Shown piece after piece: positions 6,914-12,891 of a stretch of DNA of 13,304 bases. Below the pieces are notes generated by a model. It was given only the letters and a program-made list of their open reading frames with translations. It did not search any database and was not told where the DNA came from. Numbering within the stretch: position 1 is the first letter of the stretch; each line of letters opens with the position of its first letter. Made by a program: the position numbers and the translations under genes. Source of the stretch: Nitrospiraceae bacterium (GTDB taxonomy: Bacteria > Nitrospirota > Thermodesulfovibrionia > UBA6902); assembly GCA_020354155.1 (NCBI GenBank), contig CP070644.1, forward strand, positions 1,248,945 to 1,262,248. Reading direction: 5' to 3'.

Positions 6914-8398
6914 CTATGTGGTTTTCTCGTATTTCTTCATTAACCAGTAATGCGCGTTTAAGGCCTCCGCCACATAATCCAGTCTTCGTGTCTTGAAGAG
7001 TTTCACCAATGCAACAACAATGATCTTCGGACTTTTCAGCATATTAAAAAGGAGAGTAAAATAAAATCCAAAGTTTCTGATGTTGGAAAAATAATTTCTT
7101 ATGAAGAAATGGTTCTGCATACGCCGCCTGATCCTGCTTAGCTTTTCCTTCTCGAATGTAATCGATATTAAAGGCATTTCCGGCTGCCTGTGAGACCATA
7201 TCTCTGAAAAAGGAAGGTCTTTGTCTAGCCATCCTTTTTCAATGGCGGTCTTATAAATATCTGATCCGGGATAGGGGGTGAGGAAATAAAATGCTGTGTA
7301 ATCTGCCTTGAGCTCTTTCGCAAGATCAAAGCTCTCCTGTAAGTCCGCATCTGTTTCTTCCGGGTTCCCTACGATGAACGTTGCCAGCGTTCTGATTTTA
7401 AGTTCTTTGGAGAGCTGGAAGGATTTTATTATCTGCTCTTTCCTGTCACCTGCGCCACCCTTGCCCAGGACCTTGAGAATTTTTGAAGAACCACTTTCAA
7501 CGCCGTAGTCCAGCTGGACCAGTCCAGCATCTTTCATCTTCTTCATGAAGTCCCGTCCCGTCTGATCAACTCTCGAATGACAGGCCCACTGCATATCCAG
7601 CTTTCTTTCCATAAGCTCATCACAGAATTCATGCACCCTCTTGGGACTTAACGTAAATGAATCATCACAGAAGTAAATCCCTTTCATTCCAAAGGTCTTC
7701 TTCAGGTGCTCCATTTCATCAACCACGTTCCTGGCAGAGCGAAGTCTTGATCTTCTCCCGAACATGTTATGACTCCCGCAGTATATACATCTATAGGCAC
7801 ATCCCCTGCTCGTAACAATGGTAGTCTGGTGTCCGTCTGCATGACCCCTGATAATTCCAGGAGGCTTCAGGTAAGGACTCATATCTATTAAATGACGGGC
7901 AGGGAAAGGGAGAGAATCAAGGTCCTCAATAAGTTCCCGTCTCCCATTATCAACAACTTCGCCGTCCCTGTTGTACATAACACCCTTCACACCTTCGAGG
8001 TCCTCACCATTGGAGAGCCTCTCACATGCTTCAACAATGGTCTCCTCGCCTTCACCGACAACTACAAAATCAAGGTCAAGTTCATTCAGTGTCTCAACAG
8101 GTTTTACTGTTGTATGGAATCCGCCGGCACAATAGGTCTTATCAGGCAGTGCCTGTTTAAATTTTTTGCGGAGACGAAGCGCTTTTTGATAGCCCGGGGT
8201 CAGAAAAGCCATTCCAATAAGGTCCGGATCAAATTCCAGGACATTATTAACAATCGTATTGTCATAGTCCGGATCGGCATCAATAACCTGGAGGTCATGT
8301 CCGGCCCTCTCAAGAACTGCAGCTACATATAAAAGCCCAAGTGGAGGTACAACATTATTGCCGTCCAGAACCTGTGAATTGAGTAAAGATATTTTCAT
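6914..8398 (-). CDS. Radical SAM enzyme with N-terminal cobalamin-binding-type domain
   Basis: 494 aa. Residues 1 to about 130 form a B12-binding-type Rossmann domain ('PPLGLLYVAAVLERAGHD' near 18-35, 'CAGGFHTT' 90-97, 'VVGEGEET' 113-120). No DxHxxG motif is present, as is common in this subfamily. The radical SAM core starts at 'SRGCAYRCIYC', whose C200, C204 and C207 (CxxxCxxC) would bind the 4Fe-4S cluster. 'YGVESGSSKIL', 'FIVGNPEET' and 'TPYPGSDIY' follow, as in the BchE/HpnJ/HpnP-like group. The C-terminal 100 residues are basic with hydrophobic helices, suggesting membrane contact. A methylation or carbon-skeleton reaction on a lipid or isoprenoid is plausible but not proven. It sits between a second radical SAM gene upstream and the aminotransferase downstream, with its own TATAAT box in the 164-bp gap before it. 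Confidence 0.85.
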   Translation of the reverse strand: MKISLLNSQVLDGNNVVPPLGLLYVAAVLERAGHDLQVIDADPDYDNTIVNNVLEFDPDLIGMAFLTPGYQKALRLRKKFKQALPDKTYCAGGFHTTVKPVETLNELDLDFVVVGEGEETIVEACERLSNGEDLEGVKGVMYNRDGEVVDNGRRELIEDLDSLPFPARHLIDMSPYLKPPGIIRGHADGHQTTIVTSRGCAYRCIYCGSHNMFGRRSRLRSARNVVDEMEHLKKTFGMKGIYFCDDSFTLSPKRVHEFCDELMERKLDMQWACHSRVDQTGRDFMKKMKDAGLVQLDYGVESGSSKILKVLGKGGAGDRKEQIIKSFQLSKELKIRTLATFIVGNPEETDADLQESFDLAKELKADYTAFYFLTPYPGSDIYKTAIEKGWLDKDLPFSEIWSHRQPEMPLISITFEKEKLSRIRRRMQNHFFIRNYFSNIRNFGFYFTLLFNMLKSPKIIVVALVKLFKTRRLDYVAEALNAHYWLMKKYEKTT

Positions 8399-8430
8399 AT
8401 TTCTACAACAATGGGTTTAAAAGTTTTCGT

Positions 8431-8436
8431 ATTATA
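8431..8436 (-). promoter_or_regulatory. Candidate -10 box for the 494-aa radical SAM gene
   Basis: On the minus strand a perfect TATAAT lies 32 nt upstream of the ATG at 8398, in the AT-rich 164-bp gap (8399-8562) between the two radical SAM genes. No convincing -35 is found at 16-18 bp, where the sequence is TAATAA-like. The gap suggests the gene can be transcribed independently of the 527-aa radical SAM gene upstream of it. Confidence 0.3.
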
Positions 8437-8562
8437 TACCAAGTCGCTTTAAATTATTAATTATTTAATTTAATACTGTTATTACTGTCTGATATATTAT
8501 ATTTTTGTGAGTGGTACAGCCTTTCACAGCTTCATGCACCACGTCATCACTGTGAAGACAGA

Positions 8563-10146
8563 TTATTTTTCAAAGAGGGCCGGTTTTATTTTTCTGAATA
8601 GTTTCAGTTTTTCATCATACTTGACATCCTCCTCATCAAGGAAATTACTGAGAACTATTGAGAGAGCGGACCTCCAGATGTACAGTACACTCTTTATTGT
8701 CAATAGAATGTTGTACTTCAGGCCCCTTGTTGTAATAAAAAAATAGACCCCTGGCTCCATCGTTCTTTTCACAATAAAGAAAAGTATGCTTGTGAGTTTT
8801 GAATGAAAGGCATTTCTTTCCCTTTCCGGTCTGTTCAGGAACCGTGCGAGAGAACGAGGTACGTACGGTGAGATATAAAGGAGTTTGTTAAAGTAGGTGT
8901 AATCGATATTCATAAGAAACCTCGTAAGGTAGGAATCAACATCTGCAATACCGTCTTTCAGGGCCATTTCCCTTATTTGTGTTCCGGGCATGAACGTGAG
9001 GTGGGCCAGAGACAGCACAAAGGGCCTGCCCAGTTTCAGGACTGCATTCACTGATTGTATCTGGTCCTCTTCTGTCTCGTAAGGATTATCAACTATCATT
9101 TCGTAATAGGGTGCCGCTTTTGTTTCGGCTATTATCGCTGCAGCCTCCTCCACCCTGGAGAAGGGGACCTTCCTGTTGAAGATCTCGTAGTTGACCCTGT
9201 CGCTCCCGCTCTGAATACCCATGAGTACCCAGCTCAGCCCTGCATCCCTCAGCAGAAGAAGCTGTTCTCTGTCCAGTTTTGACGGAAATACCCGTATCAT
9301 GAAAGGCAGTTTTATATGCTTCTTGTATTCCCTGCAGAATTCCTCTATCCACTCCCTGTTATGAAAAAGGAACCAGTCATCTTCGATGTTTATATAAATG
9401 ATGTGAGGATATTTTATTACATCCTTCAGTTCATCGATACAGCTTTCTACAGACCGTTCTCTCACGCGGTTACCGAAGGCATCCATCAGATAGGAGTTCC
9501 CGCAGTAACTGCATTTAAAGGGACATCCCCGCGAAGTGAGAATCATGTGACAGGTACCGCCGTAGTGGGCATATTTCCGGAACAGGCCTGGATTTTCCGG
9601 AAAGTTTACTATGCTGTTCTTGTGATAACCATAAAAGTAATCCGGAAGGTACTCCTGAAGGGGAAGGCTGTTGAGGTCTGCAACCTCCTCCCTCTCTTTT
9701 GCGCTGATGATATTCCCGTTATCATTTACCCAGAGATTGGGGATCTCCGGCAGCACATTTCTGCCATGATCCCTCAGGTGGTCAAGGAGTTTCACAACAG
9801 TATGTTCCCCCTCACCCGAGCAGACATAGTCAGCAAAGTTGATACATTCCTCCGGGCTCATTATCGCATGGACCCCTCCCCAGATTATTGGAATATGAAA
9901 GGCGTTTTTCAGCAGTTCAGTCATGTTTCTTGAGGGGTAGAACTCTATCGACATAAGCCCTATACCTATGAGGTCCGGGGCATACTCTCTGATAAAACCT
10001 TCTATTGCCGGCGACAGCTTCTCTTCCATATAGCCAGGCAGGAAAAGTATCCTTGCATCATGTCCATTCACTATGACATTGGAGGCGATATACTTGATGC
10101 CCGTAAGGTATGAATTTGTCTGTAAAGAGATGAGCAAGACTCTCAT
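8563..10146 (-). CDS. Radical SAM enzyme with N-terminal cobalamin-binding-type domain (paralogue of the gene at 12892)
   Basis: 527 aa. Residues 1 to about 125 are a B12-binding-type domain ('GIKYIASNVIVNGHDA' 16-31, 'PDLIGIGLMSIEFYP' 57-71, 'IIWGGVHAIM' 87-96, 'YVCSGEGE' 107-114). The radical SAM cluster motif is 'SRGCPFKCSYC' with C208, C212 and C215; a 'GIQSGSDRVNYEIFNRK' segment and 'FMPGTQI' follow in the SAM-binding barrel. The C-terminal region is long, basic and partly hydrophobic. The reaction is unknown; the class contains methyltransferases and ring-forming enzymes acting on lipids and natural products. The N-terminal 124 residues are about 62% identical (counted by eye) to the truncated gene at 12892-13304, so the two are paralogues flanking the isc operon. 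The start at 10146 lies directly before the MRVLLISLQ beta-strand; the ribosome site is weak. Confidence 0.85.
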   Translation of the reverse strand: MRVLLISLQTNSYLTGIKYIASNVIVNGHDARILFLPGYMEEKLSPAIEGFIREYAPDLIGIGLMSIEFYPSRNMTELLKNAFHIPIIWGGVHAIMSPEECINFADYVCSGEGEHTVVKLLDHLRDHGRNVLPEIPNLWVNDNGNIISAKEREEVADLNSLPLQEYLPDYFYGYHKNSIVNFPENPGLFRKYAHYGGTCHMILTSRGCPFKCSYCGNSYLMDAFGNRVRERSVESCIDELKDVIKYPHIIYINIEDDWFLFHNREWIEEFCREYKKHIKLPFMIRVFPSKLDREQLLLLRDAGLSWVLMGIQSGSDRVNYEIFNRKVPFSRVEEAAAIIAETKAAPYYEMIVDNPYETEEDQIQSVNAVLKLGRPFVLSLAHLTFMPGTQIREMALKDGIADVDSYLTRFLMNIDYTYFNKLLYISPYVPRSLARFLNRPERERNAFHSKLTSILFFIVKRTMEPGVYFFITTRGLKYNILLTIKSVLYIWRSALSIVLSNFLDEEDVKYDEKLKLFRKIKPALFEK

Positions 10147-10477
10147 AATCTACACCCGGTCATTTCCCGTTTCTGAATTTATGTATTTTCGGATAAATGC
10201 AGAAAATTACACTGGAAAAGCAATTAAAAGTAATAGTACAGGATAATCAAGATACAGAAATATTTCAAGTGAATGTGGATCTGCCGGAAGTCTGGTTCAT
10301 AGGACTATTCATCATCGACTGTACAGTTCATGCAGTTATTTTAGATGGAGATCAAAGGTATGGTGCTGAGTGCAGCTCTGTGTTATCGAATATAAAAGGG
10401 GAGCAGCTGATATCTGCTCCCCCAATCCTTGCTAAGAGGTTTCTAAATCAGTAAATCTGCAGGCGCTATGTGCCGAT
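10147..10477. other. 331-bp intergenic region between iscU and the radical SAM gene
   Basis: This spacer holds the isc-operon terminator at 10391-10422. Upstream of the radical SAM start at 10146 it should also contain that gene's promoter, but I find no convincing -35/-10 pair. An 85-codon open frame on the plus strand (10197-10454) is not recognisable, lacks a clear Shine-Dalgarno and runs through the terminator hairpin; I regard it as probably spurious. No RNA gene or attachment site is evident. Confidence 0.5.
10391..10422 (-). terminator. Rho-independent terminator of the isc operon
   Basis: On the minus strand, 55 nt past the iscU stop, a 9-bp perfect GC-rich stem GGGGAGCAG/CTGCTCCCC (10414-10422 with 10398-10406, 7-nt loop) is followed directly by TTTTATA (10397-10391). 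Position and orientation fit termination of iscR-tusA-iscS-iscU transcription before the next operon. The hairpin has a U-run only in the minus-strand sense. Confidence 0.8.
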
Positions 10478-10849
10478 TTACTTTTTCTGTTTACTCTTAT
10501 AGTCTTCTATGGCCTTGTGAAGGGCATCAGCGCCGAGATTAGAGCAGTGCATCTTCTGCGGCGGAAGACCGTCAAGGGCCTCAGCAAGTGAGGCCTTTGT
10601 AATCCTGGACGCTTCTTCTATTGTCATACCTTTGGCCATTTCCGTGACCATGCTCGACACTGCTATCGCAGAGGCGCAGCCAAAGGTCTTGAACTTGAGA
10701 TCAGTAATTACATCATCCTTAACCTTGATGTATATTTTCATTGCATCGCCGCACACAGGATTTCCTTCTTCTCCTATACCGTCAGCATCTTCAATCTCCC
10801 CAACATTTCTGGGATTTGTGAAATGATCCATTACTTTTTCGCTGTACAT
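10478..10849 (-). CDS. iscU: Iron-sulfur cluster assembly scaffold protein IscU
   Basis: 123 aa from the chosen start, the usual IscU length. All cluster ligands are present: C33 and D35 in 'NPVCGDAM', C58 in 'FGCASAIA', and H101-C102 in 'KMHCS'. The chaperone-recognition loop reads LPPQK (95-99) where the family usually has LPPVK. IscU assembles a [2Fe-2S] cluster on these ligands using sulfur handed over by IscS. I chose ATG 10849 because GGAGG lies 8 nt upstream and MYSEKVMDHFTNPRNVG matches IscU N-termini; an upstream in-frame ATG at 10873 would add eight unconserved residues. The start overlaps the end of iscS by 19 bp, implying coupled translation. No hscA, hscB, iscA or fdx follows; the operon ends at the terminator. 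Confidence 0.96.
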   Translation of the reverse strand: MYSEKVMDHFTNPRNVGEIEDADGIGEEGNPVCGDAMKIYIKVKDDVITDLKFKTFGCASAIAVSSMVTEMAKGMTIEEASRITKASLAEALDGLPPQKMHCSNLGADALHKAIEDYKSKQKK

Positions 10850-12027
10850 GTTGCATCCTCCGTTCCTTCCCATCCTTTGGAATAGGGTGAGATCTCTCTC
10901 AGACGGGTTATAATCTGAGGGAATGTTTCATTAAAGTACGTTATATCTTCATCTGTTGTGCTTTCTCCAATTGTAAATACAACCGAACCCTGCGCAAGAT
11001 GAACCGGCACTCCTATCGATATAAGGACCGGTGATGATTTCAGGGCCTTTGAACTGCAGGCTGAGCCACTCGCAGAATAGATGCCTTTAACAGCAAGCAT
11101 CATGAGCATTGCTTCCCCCTCAATATATTCAACAACAAAGCTGGCATGCCCCGGAAGACGCTGCTCCGGGTGTCCGGTAAGGATTACCTTGTCTACAGAC
11201 AGGCCAGTGCTGATCATGCTGTCACGCTTGGGTAGTACATGATCAATGCGCTTTTGCAAATCCCGTATTGTGATCTCGGCGGCCTTGCCCATCCCAACAA
11301 TGGCGGGTACATTTTCAGTCCCGGCCCTGCGGCCGCCCTCCTGAATGCCGCCATAAATAAGTGGGACAATGCGTGAGCCTTCCCTGACATACAAAGCTGC
11401 TGCGCCTTTCGGCCCATAAAACTGGTGTGCAGCAAAGGTCATGAGATCAACATTCAGAGCCTTGACATCTACAGGGATGTTGCCCGTTGCAGCAACAGAA
11501 TCAGTGTGAAAGACTATCCCCTTTTCATGTGCGATTTTCCCTATGTCTGCTATGGGCTGAATCGTCCCGATCTCAGAGCTTGCGTGGATAATGGATATGA
11601 GGATTGTTTCATCATTGACAGCTTTCTCAACATCAGCAGGGTTTACACGTCCATAATTGTCCACCGGGAGATAGGTGACAGCGAACCCCTGTTTCTCCAG
11701 AAAACGGGCCGAATTCAGAATGGAATGATGTTCAACCCTGGATACGATGATGTGCTTTCCTTTGTTCTGATGTGCAGAGGCTATCCCCTTTAATGCGAAA
11801 TTGTTCGATTCTGCACCGCTTGATGTGAAGATAATTTCTTTTGCCTTGGCGTTAATCAGGCTGGCAGTGCTTTCCCGTGCATGTTCAATTGCCTCCCGTG
11901 CCTTAATGCCCGGCTCATAGAGACTCAGCGGATTGCCGTAGTTCTCTTTAAAAAAGGGGAGCATGGCATCCAGCACCTCAGGGTGGAGCGGGTTTGTAGC
12001 CACATGATCCATATAAATTTTTTTCAT
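10831..12027 (-). CDS. iscS: IscS-type cysteine desulfurase homologue lacking the PLP-anchoring lysine
   Basis: 398 aa, normal IscS/NifS length and fold. The active-site loop 'SASGSACSSKALKSS' keeps the persulfide cysteine C324; PLP-stacking H100 ('VEHHSIL'), cofactor-ring D176 ('FHTDSV') and 'GTEN' (236-239) are also kept. But the Schiff-base position reads 'AAHQFYGPKG', with Q202 (CAG, 11422-11424) where the family has Lys in 'S.HK.YGPKG'. Further departures by eye alignment are NNE to SSE (150-152), the Q of 'DAxQ' to A179, the T of 'SGxTE' to A72, and the 'S.RFS.GR' segment to 'GSVVFTIGE', losing the substrate-binding Arg. Archaeoglobus fulgidus IscS, known to lack this lysine, is the closest precedent. 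It is therefore probably unable to desulfurate cysteine by the normal PLP route while still carrying sulfur on C324. A 1-base TAATG junction with the TusA-like gene and AGGAG upstream support the start. Confidence 0.93.
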   Translation of the reverse strand: MKKIYMDHVATNPLHPEVLDAMLPFFKENYGNPLSLYEPGIKAREAIEHARESTASLINAKAKEIIFTSSGAESNNFALKGIASAHQNKGKHIIVSRVEHHSILNSARFLEKQGFAVTYLPVDNYGRVNPADVEKAVNDETILISIIHASSEIGTIQPIADIGKIAHEKGIVFHTDSVAATGNIPVDVKALNVDLMTFAAHQFYGPKGAAALYVREGSRIVPLIYGGIQEGGRRAGTENVPAIVGMGKAAEITIRDLQKRIDHVLPKRDSMISTGLSVDKVILTGHPEQRLPGHASFVVEYIEGEAMLMMLAVKGIYSASGSACSSKALKSSPVLISIGVPVHLAQGSVVFTIGESTTDEDITYFNETFPQIITRLREISPYSKGWEGTEDATCTAKK

Positions 12028-12329
12028 TATGACTCCTTTATTTTCTTGATGAAAAACTTATAATGATCGTCATCTTCAAATATACCAATAAACTCATTTC
12101 CTGTTTTAAGGCACCATTCAGGTATGTCTTCAAGCGCTCCATCATAATCGGTGAGGATGGAAAGAATCTGCCCGGTCTCAATCTCCTTGACCTGGTCTTC
12201 GATTGTCAGGAGGTGCATGGGACACATCATGTATATGATGTCCGTCGTGGCATCGGCCTCTATCGGTTTATCGAGGAATTTTAATTGTGGTTCATCATGC
12301 ACTTTTTGGGATGTCTCCGTGGTGCTCAT
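12027..12329 (-). CDS. TusA-family (SirA-like) sulfur carrier protein
   Basis: 100 aa, with about 25 extra N-terminal residues before a TusA-like domain. C36 in 'MMCPMHLL' takes the place of the CPxP motif; the second Pro is His here. The usual continuation follows: 'VKEIETGQILSILTDYDGALEDIPEWC' (47-73), then 'GNEFIGIFEDDDHYKFFIKK'. C73 in 'DIPEWC' is a second cysteine seen in a subset of the family. TusA proteins carry sulfur as a persulfide on the CPxP cysteine, in E. coli accepting it from IscS. Here the gene lies between iscR and iscS: 4 bp after the iscR stop, with GAGGT as ribosome site, and it ends in a TAATG overlap with iscS. With an IscS that lacks its PLP lysine, the carrier may deliver sulfur to IscS/IscU instead of receiving it; that direction is inference. 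Confidence 0.82.
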   Translation of the reverse strand: MSTTETSQKVHDEPQLKFLDKPIEADATTDIIYMMCPMHLLTIEDQVKEIETGQILSILTDYDGALEDIPEWCLKTGNEFIGIFEDDDHYKFFIKKIKES

Positions 12330-12333
12330 TGTA

Positions 12334-12759
12334 TTACCTCATTAATTTTGTTTCTTCCTGCACAAGATCTTTCAGATTTATTGTTTCAAGAAAATTCTCT
12401 ATTTTTTCACCAAGAGACTTCCATAAGAGACGGGCGACACAACCGTCTACCCGTTTGCATCCCTTCGTGGACGGGTCAAGGCACTGCGTAATTGCAACCG
12501 GGCCCTCAAGGGAGTTCAGGATCATGCCCACACTTATTTCCTCAGGCTTTCTGTTTATCACATACCCTCCTCCTGGGCCCTTCTGGCTGCTGATCAACTT
12601 TGACTTGCGCAGTTTGTTAAGCAGCTGCTCGAGATAGGATACTGATACATCCTGGCGCTGGGCAATTTCCTTGATTGAAAGTGGTCCGTTTTCGTAATTC
12701 TTTGCGAGTTCGAACATTGCCCTCACTCCGTATTGTCCTTTTGTAGAAAGTTTCAGCAT
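12334..12759 (-). CDS. iscR: Rrf2-family iron-sulfur cluster regulator IscR
   Basis: 141 aa. The winged-helix Rrf2 DNA-binding domain is at 1-90: 'LSTKGQYGVRAMFELA' (4-19), recognition helix 'DVSVSYLEQLLNKLRKSKLI' (37-56), wing 'SQKGPGGGYVINR' (58-70). Three cysteines C93, C101 and C107 (C-x7-C-x5-C) match the three [2Fe-2S] ligands of E. coli IscR (C92, C98, C104), but the fourth ligand position, His three residues after the last Cys in E. coli, is Arg (R110) here. It is the first gene of the isc operon, and a near-perfect type 1 IscR site lies at 12773-12797 over its promoter, so autorepression in the holo form is expected. No Shine-Dalgarno precedes the ATG. Family and role are well supported. 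Confidence 0.93.
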   Translation of the reverse strand: MLKLSTKGQYGVRAMFELAKNYENGPLSIKEIAQRQDVSVSYLEQLLNKLRKSKLISSQKGPGGGYVINRKPEEISVGMILNSLEGPVAITQCLDPSTKGCKRVDGCVARLLWKSLGEKIENFLETINLKDLVQEETKLMR

Positions 12760-12764
12760 ACTTT

Positions 12765-12793
12765 AAAGTAAAATAGTCGACTAAATTTGTCAA
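12765..12793 (-). promoter_or_regulatory. Candidate promoter of the isc operon
   Basis: On the minus strand a consensus -35 TTGACA (12793-12788) is followed, after 17 bp, by a weak -10 TACTTT (12770-12765). The latter ends 5 bp before the iscR ATG (12759), so transcription would start at or very near the start codon. The -35 and most of the spacer lie within the IscR-type operator. Confidence 0.45.
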
Positions 12794-12797
12794 GTAT
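12773..12797. promoter_or_regulatory. Type 1 IscR operator
   Basis: Read on the minus strand, this 25-bp site starts ATACTTGACAAATTTAGTCG and ends ACTAT. Against the E. coli type 1 IscR consensus ATASYYGACTRWWWYAGTCR-RSTAT it agrees at 24 of 25 positions, with only A for T at position 10. It covers the -35 box of iscR. The holo-IscR dimer bound here would block RNA polymerase, giving feedback repression of the isc operon when clusters are plentiful. The divergent radical SAM gene begins 95 bp away and might also be influenced. Confidence 0.8.
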
Positions 12798-12849
12798 TTA
12801 TGGGATTAATTCGTAGGTGCTGAAAATTAGTCATATTTCCATACTCTTA

Positions 12850-12879
12850 TTGATAAAAAAATTGTATGAAATGTATTGT
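12850..12879 (+). promoter_or_regulatory. Candidate promoter of the rightmost radical SAM gene
   Basis: A -35 like TTGATA (12850-12855, 5 of 6) and a -10 like TATTGT (12874-12879, 4 of 6) are separated by 18 bp. Transcription would begin near 12886, leaving only about 5-6 nt before the ATG at 12892, which has no Shine-Dalgarno. Confidence 0.35.
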
Positions 12880-12891
12880 ATCTGTAGTAAA

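Noticed and set aside
7892..8332. 146-codon plus-strand frame opposite the 494-aa radical SAM gene
   Set aside because: Antisense shadow; the opposite strand encodes the conserved cobalamin-type domain in the same place.
8523..8556. Inverted repeat TTCACAG...CTGTGAA just downstream of the 527-aa radical SAM gene, considered as a terminator
   Set aside because: Only a 7-bp stem with a 20-nt loop and no U-run on the minus strand, so it is not a convincing terminator.
9316..9933. 205-codon plus-strand frame opposite the radical SAM gene
   Set aside because: Antisense shadow of a well-supported gene with CxxxCxxC and domain motifs; the translation has no family features.
10197..10454. 85-codon plus-strand open frame between the radical SAM gene and iscU
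   Set aside because: It runs through the isc terminator hairpin, has no clear ribosome site and no recognisable motif. I treat it as probably spurious, though conservation in relatives would rescue it.
10849..10873. Longer iscU start at 10873
   Set aside because: It would add eight unconserved residues and lacks a ribosome site as good as GGAGG before ATG 10849.
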